Assembly (NCBI GenBank): GCA_902625365.1
Contig: CACOAX010000001.1
Coordinates: forward strand, 1-64,000
DNA from: an uncultured Alphaproteobacteria bacterium
GTDB lineage: Bacteria > Pseudomonadota > Alphaproteobacteria > HIMB59 > GCA-002718135
DNA length: 64,000 bases
Reading direction: 5' to 3'
Each line of letters starts with the position of its first letter. Position 1 is the stretch's first letter. The position numbers were made by a program, and so were the translations under genes. This document shows positions 20,183 through 29,724 of this stretch, one piece after another. Below the pieces are notes generated by a model. It worked only from the letters and a program-made list of their open reading frames with translations. It had not been told where the DNA came from and did no database searches.

Positions 20183-21471
20183 TCAAGAGCAAAATTAGTT
20201 GAGTTTATAATTTTAACATTCATAATTTGATTTAATAAATCTTTTTTAGAATTAACAAATGTACTTTGATTATAAATTGTACGGCCTATAAATTGGTCTT
20301 TGTGTCTCCCAATTTTTTCAAACAATACTTCCATACCTTTATTAACAAATGACTTATTAAAATTTATTTGTTGTTGCGTAAGCAAAGATTGCAATGCACT
20401 TAAACGTGCTTTTTTATCTAATATGCTAATATTATCTTTATTTTGAGCGGGTGTGCCTGGTCTTGGACTATAAATAAATGAATAGGCAATAACGAAATTA
20501 ACTTTTTCAATAAATTTCATTGTATCTTCAAAATCTTTATCTGTCTCTTCTGGAAAGCCAACAATAAAATCTGATGAAAGAGCAATATCAGGACGAACAT
20601 CTCTTATTTTTTCTACAATTTTTAAATAATCATCAACTGTATGTTTTCTATTCATTTTTTTTAAAATTTTATCTGAGCCAGATTGAATAGGTAGATGAAG
20701 GAATGGCATTAGTTTTGAATTTTCGGCATGAGCATTGATTAGTGAATCTTTCATATCTATAGGATGAGATGTCATATATCTTATCCTCTTAATTTCCTCA
20801 ATTTCACCTATTTTATTTATCAAATAAGCTAAATCTTTTGGTTTTCCATCAGAGGCTATTCCATGATAAGCATTAACATTTTGACCTAGTAGAATTATTT
20901 CTTTAATCCCGTTTGAAACATATTTTTTTGTCTCTTCTACAATATCATTAACTGGTCTAGAAAATTCTGGCCCTCTGGTATATGGCACTACACAAAAAGA
21001 ACAGAATTTGTCACATCCTTCTTGAATAGATAAAAATTCAGATGATAAGTTTGAAGATTTAAAAATTAAATTTTTAAATTTTTCATTTTGTAAAAATTCA
21101 CTATTTTCTATTTCGTCTACTCTATCGATCATGTCAGGAAGTTTGTGATAAGATTGTGGTCCTACAACAAAATCAACTGACGGTGATCTTTTTTTTATCT
21201 CGAGACCCTCTGCTTGAGCTACACAACCAGCAACTACTAATTTCATGTTCTGTTTTTTATCTTTAATTTTTTTAACCCTACCAATATCAGAGTAAACTTT
21301 CTCAACTGACTTTTCTCTAATATGACAAGTGTTCAATACAGTTAAATCTGCCTGTGAAATATCATCGGTTACTTTGTATCCTTTATTTGAAAATAAATCT
21401 TTAATACGGTTGCTGTCATATACATTCATCTGACAACCATATGATTTTATATAAATATACTTATCACTCAT
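20170..21471 (-). CDS. miaB: tRNA-2-methylthio-N6-dimethylallyladenosine synthase MiaB
   Basis: Radical-SAM methylthiotransferase acting on i6A37 of tRNA. The N-terminal domain has the first cluster's cysteines (YGCQMNVYDS, NTCHIREK, GCVAQ). The radical-SAM motif is GCDKFCSFCVVPYTRGPE. The C-terminus carries a TRAM domain (about 370-433). At 433 residues it is full length, and it overlaps phoH by 13 bases and rimI by 8. Confidence 0.96.
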   Translation of the reverse strand: MSDKYIYIKSYGCQMNVYDSNRIKDLFSNKGYKVTDDISQADLTVLNTCHIREKSVEKVYSDIGRVKKIKDKKQNMKLVVAGCVAQAEGLEIKKRSPSVDFVVGPQSYHKLPDMIDRVDEIENSEFLQNEKFKNLIFKSSNLSSEFLSIQEGCDKFCSFCVVPYTRGPEFSRPVNDIVEETKKYVSNGIKEIILLGQNVNAYHGIASDGKPKDLAYLINKIGEIEEIKRIRYMTSHPIDMKDSLINAHAENSKLMPFLHLPIQSGSDKILKKMNRKHTVDDYLKIVEKIRDVRPDIALSSDFIVGFPEETDKDFEDTMKFIEKVNFVIAYSFIYSPRPGTPAQNKDNISILDKKARLSALQSLLTQQQINFNKSFVNKGMEVLFEKIGRHKDQFIGRTIYNQSTFVNSKKDLLNQIMNVKIINSTNFALECQI

Positions 21472-21943
21472 GATTAATTTTTTTTATAAAGCATTTAGCA
21501 TGAACATTTCTATTATTATATCTATAATAATTATGTCTAAAATTTAAAAAAACAAAGTTGTTTTTTTTATAAAAACTTATTGCATCTAAATTATCTTCAG
21601 CAACTTCAATGAAAATCTGTGAAAATTTCATTATATTTGTTTCAACATAATTTAATAATTTAGTCGCAATTTGTTTTCTTCTTTGGTCTTTTGATACAAA
21701 CAAAATATGTAATTCTAATTCGTAATCTTTATCGTTTTTAATTGCATCTCCAATTAAAAGTCCTACTAGGTTATTAGTCTTAAAATAACCAAGAGAGTAA
21801 TTGTTAACTTTATTAAATTGATTTTCAATATTTTTTAGACTCCAACCTATCTTTTTAAAATAACTATATTCATCACTATTATCATTAATAAATTTAATGA
21901 TAGAAGATAGCTTCTCCTTATTTATTGGACTAATACTGTTCAA
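21464..21943 (-). CDS. rimI: GNAT N-acetyltransferase, RimI type
   Basis: Probable ribosomal-protein alanine acetyltransferase. The GNAT acetyl-CoA pocket is in VSKDQRRKQIATKLLNYVE (about 94-112), and the end strand FYKKNNFVFLNFRHNYYR matches the RimI pattern of a late Asn/Tyr-rich loop. It lies between tsaB and miaB with 4- and 8-base overlaps; the tsaB-rimI link is widely conserved. The exact substrate is inferred from that context. Confidence 0.8.
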   Translation of the reverse strand: MNSISPINKEKLSSIIKFINDNSDEYSYFKKIGWSLKNIENQFNKVNNYSLGYFKTNNLVGLLIGDAIKNDKDYELELHILFVSKDQRRKQIATKLLNYVETNIMKFSQIFIEVAEDNLDAISFYKKNNFVFLNFRHNYYRYNNRNVHAKCFIKKINHE

Positions 21944-22551
21944 TTTAGCAATTGATTATTTGATATATAAATTGGTTTAATTATAATATTTTTTTTAAAG
22001 GTTAAATTATTATAATTTTTGTAAAATTCTTCAAAAAAAGAAAACTGAATTTGTTCTAATTTATTATTTTCATTAATTTCAGTCTTATTAAAAAGAATTA
22101 ACTCGATATGTTTAGGAATTGAGCATTTATTATTTTCAATTTTATTGTATTCCATTACGTTATCTTTATTTTTATAACATAAAAATTGCTGATTATTAGA
22201 TGACGTTATAAAAACTCCTATATTTTTTTTAAAAAATATTTTTGAATTAAAATTTAAAATGTCCACAACTGATAGTGGATGGTAAGAAATTTTACGAGAT
22301 ATTATGAGGCCTGATATAAATGCTGAACCAACTCTTAAACTTGTATACGATCCAGGACCAATTGTAGTAGAAATTTTTTTAAGATTTTGTGTTAAATTTA
22401 AACGTTTATCTATTTGTATATAGGATTGTATTATATTATCACTCAACCTATCTGTTTCATTTTGAATAATTTTCTCCTTTAATATTACTTTGTTGTCATC
22501 AATTACACAAAACTCTGGTATTGGTGATATAACATCTAGAAACAATAACAT
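21940..22551 (-). CDS. tsaB: tRNA threonylcarbamoyladenosine synthesis protein TsaB
   Basis: Non-catalytic partner of TsaD in t6A37 synthesis (ASKHA fold). The TsaB signature TIGPGSYTSLRVGSAFISGL is clear near residue 63. The rest is divergent and the protein is short (203 aa), with the C-terminal half rich in Asn/Lys. The N-terminus MLLFLDVISPIP matches the usual start of the family, so the ATG is firm. That ATG directly abuts the divergent ATG of the next gene (CATATG). Confidence 0.85.
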   Translation of the reverse strand: MLLFLDVISPIPEFCVIDDNKVILKEKIIQNETDRLSDNIIQSYIQIDKRLNLTQNLKKISTTIGPGSYTSLRVGSAFISGLIISRKISYHPLSVVDILNFNSKIFFKKNIGVFITSSNNQQFLCYKNKDNVMEYNKIENNKCSIPKHIELILFNKTEINENNKLEQIQFSFFEEFYKNYNNLTFKKNIIIKPIYISNNQLLN

Positions 22552-23580
22552 ATGAAATTACATAACTACATTCTATTACTATTTTTAAAAAGTATTTCTT
22601 TAACTTTTTTATTAGTAACTGGAACCTTAGCAAATGAGGTAAAAAATTCAGCTACTGTTTTTATGTATCATAAATTTGGAGTTTCAAAATATCCTTCAAC
22701 AAGTGTTACAATTGATCAACTTAACAGTCACATTGAAGAACTGACTAAAGAAAAATATACGATTAAATCATTAGATTTTATTATTGATACAATACTTAAT
22801 GACGGAGTACTTCCAGAAAATACTATTGGTATAAGCGTGGATGATGCTGATAAGTCTTTTCTAGAAGTTGGATGGCCTTTATTTAAAAAAAATAATATTC
22901 CCGTAACCTTATTTGTAACAACAGGAACGATTTCAAATAATACAAAATATATTAACTGGGATCAAATAAGAAAACTTAAAGAAGAAGGTGTAGTAATTGG
23001 CGCACACTCACATACACATGCTCATATGCCCGATATTAGTATTAAAGAAGTAAGAAATGAAATAGAGACATCTAATAAAATTTTCTTAAAAGAACTTGGG
23101 GAAATACCAACTTTATTTGCATTTCCTTATGGTGAGACAACAGATGAAATAATTGAATTAGTTAAAGAGTTTAAGTTTAAAGTAGCCTTTGGACAGCATT
23201 CTGGAATAATTAATGAAACTTCAAACATGTATTATCTACCAAGATTTTCCTTAAATGAAAGATATGGTGAAATAGACAGAGTTATATTCGCTGCATCATC
23301 CAAGGGTTTAGGAGTATATGATTTTATACCTAAAAATCCTACAATAAAGCAAAATCCTCCATTTATAGGTTTTTCTCTTCTTGATGATAAGAAGGCTCAA
23401 TCTTTAGACTGTTTTGTATTTGATAGCAAAGGTCAAGTTGATAGGGAAGTCTATAAATTTAATGAAAGGATTGAGATAAGACTTGCAAGAGAATTGTCTC
23501 CTGGAAGATCAAGAATGAATTGTACTGTTAAAGATAGTGATGGAAATTGGAGATGGTTTGGACACCAATTCTATTATTAA
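22552..23580 (+). CDS. Secreted polysaccharide deacetylase
   Basis: Carbohydrate esterase family 4 protein. A signal peptide is visible (hydrophobic 5-25, cleavage near LANEV). The NodB-like core shows the metal/catalytic motifs SVDDA, HSHTHAHM and FPYGE, plus a MYHKFG entry motif. The C-terminal 90 residues form an extra domain of unknown role, rich in charged and aromatic residues. Likely substrates are cell-wall or exopolysaccharide GlcNAc. The ATG sits with no spacer against the divergent tsaB start. Confidence 0.85.
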   Translation: MKLHNYILLLFLKSISLTFLLVTGTLANEVKNSATVFMYHKFGVSKYPSTSVTIDQLNSHIEELTKEKYTIKSLDFIIDTILNDGVLPENTIGISVDDADKSFLEVGWPLFKKNNIPVTLFVTTGTISNNTKYINWDQIRKLKEEGVVIGAHSHTHAHMPDISIKEVRNEIETSNKIFLKELGEIPTLFAFPYGETTDEIIELVKEFKFKVAFGQHSGIINETSNMYYLPRFSLNERYGEIDRVIFAASSKGLGVYDFIPKNPTIKQNPPFIGFSLLDDKKAQSLDCFVFDSKGQVDREVYKFNERIEIRLARELSPGRSRMNCTVKDSDGNWRWFGHQFYY

Positions 23581-24570
23581 TTAATAAGAAATAATTTTTC
23601 GATCAAAAATACTAAAGTTATTAGTTTTAATTACTTGTTTAATTGTTCTAATATAATTTTCATCTTCTGCGTAAGTACTTAATCTTTCAACAAGTAAATT
23701 AACATTTGAGAAATTATTTCTTTCTCTCATTATATTTCGAATTTCACGAAAATCTTCATATGCATAATGAGAATTAATATTATTAAAATATGACACGACA
23801 CTATTATTATAGGAATTAAATGCTTTAATTAAATGCCTATCACCATTTTCTCTTTCAAGTGGAACAACACCTTTAGTATTATCATATGTGTATTCACCAA
23901 ATAATGCATTATATTCCTGAGCGAATCTAGATGATCCCCAGCCACTTTCAATTGCAGCTTGAGCTAAAACGATAGAATTTGGAATCATTTCAACTCTTAA
24001 AAGAAGTTTATCAATAATTTCCATTTTATGCTCATTATCAAATTCTATTTTATATTTTTTAGAAAGTTTTCTTAATTTATTTAGTTCATAATTATCAAGT
24101 GAATTGTTTTTCTTAAGTTTTGCACGTAAAACAATCAGATCATTTCTATTTGATAAGATTTTTTGGTTTTCATTTATGATTAAAGGTAAAACTATTTTAA
24201 CAAATTGTTGTTTTTGTTCATTTAAATGTTGGAAATCTTTTTCAGATAAATTAGTAACTGAATTGACTCGCACATTATTTTCAATAACAGAGTAGGACTT
24301 TGGATTTAGTGGTTTAGTTTTAATATTAACTAAAAATTTTTTTTTCTTTACTTCATTTAGAATGTCATTTTTTAGAATATCTTTTTCTGAATAAAGTTTA
24401 TTGATTGTATACGAGTCATAAGTCTTACAATAATTTAGAACAAGTTCATCTAGTACTGCATTTAATTCATATTTAACAGAAAGTTTTGATGGTTTTTCTT
24501 CAAAGGCAATAGTTGGAATTGTAATTGCTAGACCAATAATTATCAAAGGATATAAAAATATTTTATGCAT
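23581..24570 (-). CDS. Bax/FlgJ-type glucosaminidase, exported
   Basis: Peptidoglycan hydrolase of the glucosaminidase family. The core motif VLAQAAIESGWGSSRFAQEYNALFG, read in parts (AAIESGWGSSRFA with its catalytic Glu, then YNALFGEYTY), sits near residue 206, and AFNSYNNSVVSYFNNIN and YAYEDFREIR follow, as in E. coli Bax. The chosen ATG at 24570 begins a signal peptide (MHKIFLYPLIIIGLAITIPT). A start at 24603 is possible but would overlap nfuA by 41 bases; at 24570 the overlap is 8. Confidence 0.82.
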   Translation of the reverse strand: MHKIFLYPLIIIGLAITIPTIAFEEKPSKLSVKYELNAVLDELVLNYCKTYDSYTINKLYSEKDILKNDILNEVKKKKFLVNIKTKPLNPKSYSVIENNVRVNSVTNLSEKDFQHLNEQKQQFVKIVLPLIINENQKILSNRNDLIVLRAKLKKNNSLDNYELNKLRKLSKKYKIEFDNEHKMEIIDKLLLRVEMIPNSIVLAQAAIESGWGSSRFAQEYNALFGEYTYDNTKGVVPLERENGDRHLIKAFNSYNNSVVSYFNNINSHYAYEDFREIRNIMRERNNFSNVNLLVERLSTYAEDENYIRTIKQVIKTNNFSIFDRKIISY

Positions 24571-25123
24571 CAATAGGTCTAACTTCCTGTACCTCAGGGA
24601 CATAATGCTTAAGCATATTTTCTATTCCCATTTTAAGAGTTGCTGTAGAACTAGGGCAGCCTGAACATGCACCTTGCATATGAAGATATACAACACCATC
24701 CTTGAAACTGTCATATATAATATCTCCGCCATCCATCGCTACTGCGGGTCTTACTCTTGTATCAAGTAACTCTTTTATTTGTTTAACAATATCAGTATCA
24801 TTTTTTTCATCAACTTTTAGAGAATCATCATTCTTTACGTTAATGATTGTTTTTTCACCAGAATTATAATGATCCATTATTGAACCTAATATTAATGGTT
24901 TCATAATTTGCCAATCAAGGGATTGCCCTTTTGTAATAGTGATAAAATCACTACCAAAAAAAACACCCTGCACTCCTTCTACTTCAAATAATCGTTTTGC
25001 AAATGGTGAGTTAGCCGCCTCTCCAATATTTTGATAGAAAGCTGTCCCATCATCCATTACAACTTTACCGGGTAGAAACTTTAAAGTTTGAGGATTAGGA
25101 GTTTGTTCTGTTTGTATAAACAT
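24563..25123 (-). CDS. nfuA: Fe-S cluster carrier NfuA
   Basis: Delivers 4Fe-4S clusters to apo-enzymes. The N-terminal Nfu_N domain starts MFIQTEQTPNPQTLKFLPG, the hallmark of alphaproteobacterial/mitochondrial NFU1. The C-terminal NifU-like domain (about 108-180) has the cluster motif GACSGCPSSTATLK. At 186 residues it is the usual size. Confidence 0.95.
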   Translation of the reverse strand: MFIQTEQTPNPQTLKFLPGKVVMDDGTAFYQNIGEAANSPFAKRLFEVEGVQGVFFGSDFITITKGQSLDWQIMKPLILGSIMDHYNSGEKTIINVKNDDSLKVDEKNDTDIVKQIKELLDTRVRPAVAMDGGDIIYDSFKDGVVYLHMQGACSGCPSSTATLKMGIENMLKHYVPEVQEVRPIDA

Positions 25124-25197
25124 ATGGATTATATATAGTTATTAATATGTCTTTAGTATGAATTTTATGTGAAAAAATATAAAATTTGGGGAATTTT

Positions 25198-26205
25198 TTA
25201 CGTTAAAAAACCAATAATTTCTTTTGTTTTCTGTAAAACTGGTTCTGCTACTGCAATAGCATTATCTTGACCCTGTTTTAAAATAGAATCGATATAAGAA
25301 ACATCACTCATAAGTTTATTCATTTCACTCGTAATGGGCTCTAATTTAGATACGGATAAATCTGCTAAATCTTTTTTAAATGTTGAAAATTCTTTACCCG
25401 CATAATCTTTAATAACACTTTCAATTGATGTATCTTGCAAAGAAGCAAATATCGATATTAAGTTTTCTGCTTCTGGTCTTTTTTCTAGTCCGGTTTTATC
25501 TTGTGGTAATGGTTCAGGATCTGTTTTAGCTTTTTTAATTTTTTGTATAATATTATCTGCACTATCAGTTAACATTATTCTTGAATAATCAGAAGGGTCA
25601 GATTTACTCATTTTTTTTGATCCATCTCGGAGACTCATTACTCTTGTTGCTTCTCCAAAAATTAAAGGTTCAGGAATAGGAAATAAATCAGTCTTAAAAT
25701 CATTATTAAATTTTTGCGCTATATCTCTAGTTAATTCCAAATGTTGTTTTTGATCATCACCTACAGGAACATGTGTTGCTAAATAAATTAATATGTCTGC
25801 TGCCATTAATGTTGGATAAGAAAATAAGCCTACAGAAACGTTCTCACTATTCTTTCCAGCTTTATCTTTAAATTGTGTCATACGATTTAACCATCCCATT
25901 CGGGCAACACAATTAAATAACCATCCAAGTTGTGCATGTTGAGGTACTTGTGATTGAACAAAAATATTATTTTTATTTGGATTAATCCCAGACGCAATAA
26001 AGGCAGCAGTTACTTCTCGTGTTTTATTTGCCAAAACTTTTGGATCTTGCCAAACTGTAATGGCATGCAAATCGACAACACAAAAAAAACATTCATATTC
26101 TTTTTGAAGAGTAACGAAATTTTTAATAGCACCAAGATAATTACCTAAATGGAGATCACCTGATGGTTGCACTCCAGATAGAATTCTTTGTGTTGGTTTT
26201 ACCAT
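25198..26205 (-). CDS. trpS: Tryptophanyl-tRNA synthetase
   Basis: Class I synthetase charging tRNA-Trp. It has the HIGH-like motif [10 protein letters not shown] (16-25) and the KMSKS loop [10 protein letters not shown] near residue 198, with the TrpS-specific [16 protein letters not shown] in between. Length 335 is normal. It overlaps the 3' end of murJ by 7 bases. Confidence 0.97.
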   Translation of the reverse strand: MVKPTQRILSGVQPSGDLHLGNYLGAIKNFVTLQKEYECFFCVVDLHAITVWQDPKVLANKTREVTAAFIASGINPNKNNIFVQSQVPQHAQLGWLFNCVARMGWLNRMTQFKDKAGKNSENVSVGLFSYPTLMAADILIYLATHVPVGDDQKQHLELTRDIAQKFNNDFKTDLFPIPEPLIFGEATRVMSLRDGSKKMSKSDPSDYSRIMLTDSADNIIQKIKKAKTDPEPLPQDKTGLEKRPEAENLISIFASLQDTSIESVIKDYAGKEFSTFKKDLADLSVSKLEPITSEMNKLMSDVSYIDSILKQGQDNAIAVAEPVLQKTKEIIGFLT

Positions 26206-27755
26206 TTTAATTTTTCTAAATATTCTCTTAATTGATTTATCGATAGAACTCTTAACATAATTATTATTCCTAAATATATAATTATAGCTAAAAAAATCAC
26301 TGTAGGTAAAAGAATTAATTTTAAAAATAATGATTTTTCACTAATATCAGTATACAGTATTTCATTTAACCCATTTAATATCAAAAAGAATATCAATGAA
26401 CTTATTAAGATTTTGATTGAATTCTTTATTAAACTGTTATCAAACTTCATATGATTTCTAGTAACTAAAAAAAGAAAGAGTAATAATGTATTTACCCAAG
26501 CACTAATTGCTGTGGCAAGAGCAATGCCCATTTCTCGCATTGACCCAATTAAAAGTAGAGATAAAACAACATTACAAATTACACTTATTATTGAAATATA
26601 GAGAGGAGTTTTAGTGTCCTCTCTGGCAAAATAACATGCCACTAAAACTTTGATTAAAATGTAAGCCGGTAAACCTAAAGCAAAATAGCTAAGGACTTTT
26701 GAAGTATAAAAAGTGTCTTCTTCTACAAATGCTCCACGCTCAAATAATGTATGAATAATTGGTTCAGCTAAAATAAATAATCCAATTGATGAAGGTAATG
26801 AAATTAATAACGAAAATTCAATAGATCTATTTTGAATATTATGTGCTTTGTCAGTATCTGATTGTTTGATTGCTTTTGATAAACTGGGTAAAAGAACTAT
26901 ACCAAGCGCTATTCCAAAAAGAGCTAGTGGTAGTTGATTTAAACGATCTGCATAATAAATATGGCTAATTGCACCAATGGGTAGAAATGATGCAATAATT
27001 GTACCAATAACAATATTTAATTGAATAACACCTGAGCCTATAACTCCAGGTAAAAATAAGATAAAAAACTTTTTTACTTTTTCATTTAGAACTGGGATTT
27101 GAATACGAGGTCGGTAAAAATTTAAAACTGCTCTGTATAAATATAAAAATTGTAAAACTCCACCGATCAGAACACCATAAGATAACGCATGTCCAGCAGT
27201 TGTAACGTAAGGTGTTAAAAAAAATAATGAAAGAATAAAATTTAAATTTAGAATAGCAGGAGCAAATGCACCTGCTGCAAAGTGTTCATGAACATTAATA
27301 ACTGCTGCGAAGTGAGCAGTTAATGAAATAAAAATAATATAGGGAAATGTGATTTTTCCAAAATAGACAGCAAGCTCAAAAGCTTCTTTATTATTGGTAA
27401 ATCCTGGTGCTAAAACTTGGATGATAAAGGGCATCCCAAAGAAAAAAATGATTGTTAAAAACAGGGTAAAAAGAAATAAAATTGATGTTGTATTTTCAAC
27501 AAAATCAGAAGCTTCACGATTATCTGTTTTATTTAGTACAAGACCTGAAAGCACAGGAATTAACGCTGCACTATAGGCACCTTCTGCTATAACACTTCGA
27601 ACATAATTAGGAATACGAAATGCCACAAAAAAAGTATCCGTAATTATTGTAGAGCCTAGATATCTTGCTATTAATATGTCACGGATAAAACCTAATACTC
27701 GACTTAAAAATGTATAAAAGCTGACAGTAAAGAATGATCTAAAAAGACTCTTCAT
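26199..27755 (-). CDS. murJ: Lipid II flippase MurJ
   Basis: Integral membrane exporter of the lipid-linked peptidoglycan precursor (MOP superfamily, about 14 helices). The N-terminus [23 protein letters not shown] (in parts [18 protein letters not shown]) and the segments [27 protein letters not shown] and [11 protein letters not shown] are characteristic. At 518 residues it is standard. trpS follows with overlap. It is the last housekeeping gene before the phosphate island. Confidence 0.94.
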   Translation of the reverse strand: MKSLFRSFFTVSFYTFLSRVLGFIRDILIARYLGSTIITDTFFVAFRIPNYVRSVIAEGAYSAALIPVLSGLVLNKTDNREASDFVENTTSILFLFTLFLTIIFFFGMPFIIQVLAPGFTNNKEAFELAVYFGKITFPYIIFISLTAHFAAVINVHEHFAAGAFAPAILNLNFILSLFFLTPYVTTAGHALSYGVLIGGVLQFLYLYRAVLNFYRPRIQIPVLNEKVKKFFILFLPGVIGSGVIQLNIVIGTIIASFLPIGAISHIYYADRLNQLPLALFGIALGIVLLPSLSKAIKQSDTDKAHNIQNRSIEFSLLISLPSSIGLFILAEPIIHTLFERGAFVEEDTFYTSKVLSYFALGLPAYILIKVLVACYFAREDTKTPLYISIISVICNVVLSLLLIGSMREMGIALATAISAWVNTLLLFLFLVTRNHMKFDNSLIKNSIKILISSLIFFLILNGLNEILYTDISEKSLFLKLILLPTVIFLAIIIYLGIIIMLRVLSINQLREYLEKLKW

Positions 27756-27805
27756 AAGATAGTTTTACAGTTTGAATAGTGATTTGTATAAATGAATTTT
27801 AGGGC

Positions 27806-28057
27806 CTAATTGTGCCCAAAACTATAACCTGCAGATCTTACGGTTCTTATATAATCCTTTTTATTATTTGTATTTAGCACTTTTCTTAAACGCCTAACAT
27901 GAACATCAACAGTTCTAGGCTCTACTAACGCATCATTTTTCCATACATGATTTAGTAATTGATCTCTCGAAAACACGCGGTCTATATTTTCTAAAAAAAA
28001 TCTTAGAAGATTAAACTCTGTAGGACCAAGTTTAATTTCTTTATCTCCTCTAAACAC
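27806..28057 (-). CDS. Stand-alone PhoB-type DNA-binding domain (receiver missing)
   Basis: An 83-residue winged-helix domain whose sequence is that of the C-terminal half of PhoB: LGPTEFNLLRFFLEN, VFSRDQLLNHVW, and the recognition helix PRTVDVHVRRLRKVL, ending RSAGYSF. No receiver domain precedes it. The frame stays open only to a TAA about 20 codons upstream, and those codons (DISLNIATHKVFRG) still resemble the PhoB linker. No ATG, GTG or TTG occurs before the GTG at 28057. A perfect Pho box overlaps the open extension. It may be a constitutive or antagonist regulator of the pho genes, or a recent truncation. Confidence 0.8.
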   Translation of the reverse strand: MFRGDKEIKLGPTEFNLLRFFLENIDRVFSRDQLLNHVWKNDALVEPRTVDVHVRRLRKVLNTNNKKDYIRTVRSAGYSFGHN

Positions 28058-28093
28058 TTTGTGGGTAGCAATATTTAGAGAAATATCACAAAA

Positions 28094-28112
28094 TGTTACA
28101 GATTTGTTACAG
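28094..28112 (-). promoter_or_regulatory. Pho box (tandem CTGTAACA) between phoB-like gene and PiT-like gene
   Basis: Two identical copies of TGTTACAG stand at 28094-28101 and 28105-28112, exactly 11 bases apart. On the minus strand this reads CTGTAACA-AAT-CTGTAACA, matching the PhoB binding consensus of direct CTGTNAC repeats with 11-base phasing. The site ends 36 bases before the GTG of the receiver-less PhoB and lies 72 bases before the ATG of the divergent PiT-like transporter. Orientation favours autoregulation of the PhoB-like gene. Confidence 0.85.
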
Positions 28113-28184
28113 AAGTATTATTTTTTTATCAAATCAATTAAATTATATTTCGAATCTAATTTTAAATAAATATATGATTTAAAA

Positions 28185-29144
28185 ATGGAGTTAACTTTAA
28201 TTTATACTATAATAGGTTTTGGACTTGCAGCATATTCTGTTATTGCCAATGACTCTGTTCAAACTCTCGGAACATTTATAGCTTCAAACCAACGCTTTAA
28301 ATGGTACTGGTTAGCTACTGCTGGCTCTGCTGTACTAGCATTTACACTTATATATGGATGGACGATTAACGATGGTGATATTACCTTTGGACGTTTAAAT
28401 AAAATTCCGTATCAAACTATTCAGTGGTATCATGCTTGTGCTCCATTAATTTTAGTACTTCTTACAAGAGGTGGAATTCCTGTATCTACTACTTTCTTAG
28501 TTTTGTCTGCTTTTGCATCAACAGTCGTATTAGAAAAAGTTCTGATGAAGTCTGTAATTGGTTACGGATTAGCAGCAATGATAGCATATATGGTTTGGAT
28601 TGGTGTAAGTTATTTTATCAATGAAAAATTTGATAAAGTTCAAGATAAACACAGAAGACCATGGGTAATAGCTCAATGGTGTACAACTGGTTTTCTTTGG
28701 TACACTTGGTTAAGTCATGATATTGCGAATATAGCTGTTTTTCTTCCTCGTGAACTTCCATTAAGTTTATTAATAGCAATAATTGCTTTATTAAGTGTTC
28801 TTTTATTCTATATTTTTTGGGACAGAGGTGGACGTATTCAACGAGTTGTCTATTCAAAAACTGGAACACGTTATACTCGTTCAGCTACTATAATAGATTT
28901 TGTTTATGCAATCATTCTACTCTACTTTAAGCAATACAATGATATTCCAATGTCAACTACATGGGTCTTTGTTGGTTTATTATGTGGAAGAGAACTTGCA
29001 ATCTCTACAATGAACAAAGATTACAAACTTCGTTATGTCTTTCCATTAATTGGAAAAGATTTTCTAAAAATGATTTTTGGATTAACAGTATCTGTTGGAA
29101 TTGTTTTATCAATTCATTATGTTTTAATACCAAACGGTTTTTAA
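28185..29144 (+). CDS. PiT-family-like inorganic phosphate permease (divergent)
   Basis: Multi-spanning membrane protein of 319 residues with about eight to ten hydrophobic helices. It holds two PiT-like repeat signatures: IANDSVQTLGTFIASN (near 20) with PVSTTFLVLSAFAS (near 100), and a later half with PMSTTWVFVGLLCGREL (near 262). It is clearly related to, but distinct from, the canonical Pit at 32.6 kb. The Pho box 72 bases upstream and the PhoB-like gene suggest phosphate starvation control. Substrate is inferred. Confidence 0.7.
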   Translation: MELTLIYTIIGFGLAAYSVIANDSVQTLGTFIASNQRFKWYWLATAGSAVLAFTLIYGWTINDGDITFGRLNKIPYQTIQWYHACAPLILVLLTRGGIPVSTTFLVLSAFASTVVLEKVLMKSVIGYGLAAMIAYMVWIGVSYFINEKFDKVQDKHRRPWVIAQWCTTGFLWYTWLSHDIANIAVFLPRELPLSLLIAIIALLSVLLFYIFWDRGGRIQRVVYSKTGTRYTRSATIIDFVYAIILLYFKQYNDIPMSTTWVFVGLLCGRELAISTMNKDYKLRYVFPLIGKDFLKMIFGLTVSVGIVLSIHYVLIPNGF

Positions 29145-29638
29145 AGTTTACCTTTTTTCTTTTTGAGTTCTTTTTTTAATTTAGGCCAATCATTATCACT
29201 TAAAATATAGCCTACGCAATTTCGAGAGCCGCACTTACAAATGTGATCCACAAAATCTGTATCAAAAGGATAACCATAGTTATAAAAAAGCTCAGCTCCT
29301 TTTTTTATTCGTTTAATGGAAGAAATCCAAATTTCATTATCTATTATGTCTACTTCACAATTTGGATTACATGAGTGATTAATAAATTTTGCAAAATTAT
29401 AATCAACATCACCGTCGATATCGTATCGTTTGTTTAGTTCAAAAACATAGACCATGCCGTTATTTTTATCTTTTTTTGCTTTGCGGATTTGTTTATCTGC
29501 TCTTTTATCACCTTCTCTTTTAGTAACTTTATCACCAATATATTGAATTACTTTCTGGCCTTTTTTAATATTAGTTTTTGCAAATAATCCAGAACCGTGA
29601 AGGGGTGATTTTTTTTTAAACCAAATTTTCTGCGTCAT
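29141..29638 (-). CDS. SET-domain protein lysine methyltransferase-like
   Basis: A 165-residue stand-alone SET domain of eukaryotic histone-methyltransferase type. The motifs are SPLHGSGLFA, the active-site NHSCNPNCEV, the tyrosine segment ELFYNYGYPF, and a post-SET zinc motif CKCGSRNCVG. The start chosen (MTQKIWFKKKSPLHG) gives a protein that begins just before the domain. An upstream extension to 29908 runs through plcP and has no SET homology. It converges on the PiT-like gene with a 4-base overlap. Substrate is unknown. Confidence 0.85.
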   Translation of the reverse strand: MTQKIWFKKKSPLHGSGLFAKTNIKKGQKVIQYIGDKVTKREGDKRADKQIRKAKKDKNNGMVYVFELNKRYDIDGDVDYNFAKFINHSCNPNCEVDIIDNEIWISSIKRIKKGAELFYNYGYPFDTDFVDHICKCGSRNCVGYILSDNDWPKLKKELKKKKGKL

Positions 29639-29724
29639 ACTGTTATTTTTATACAATACACACATATAATAATAAATTGTATTATAAAATGATACTTTTA
29701 TGTATAAGAGCAATTCTTTAATTA

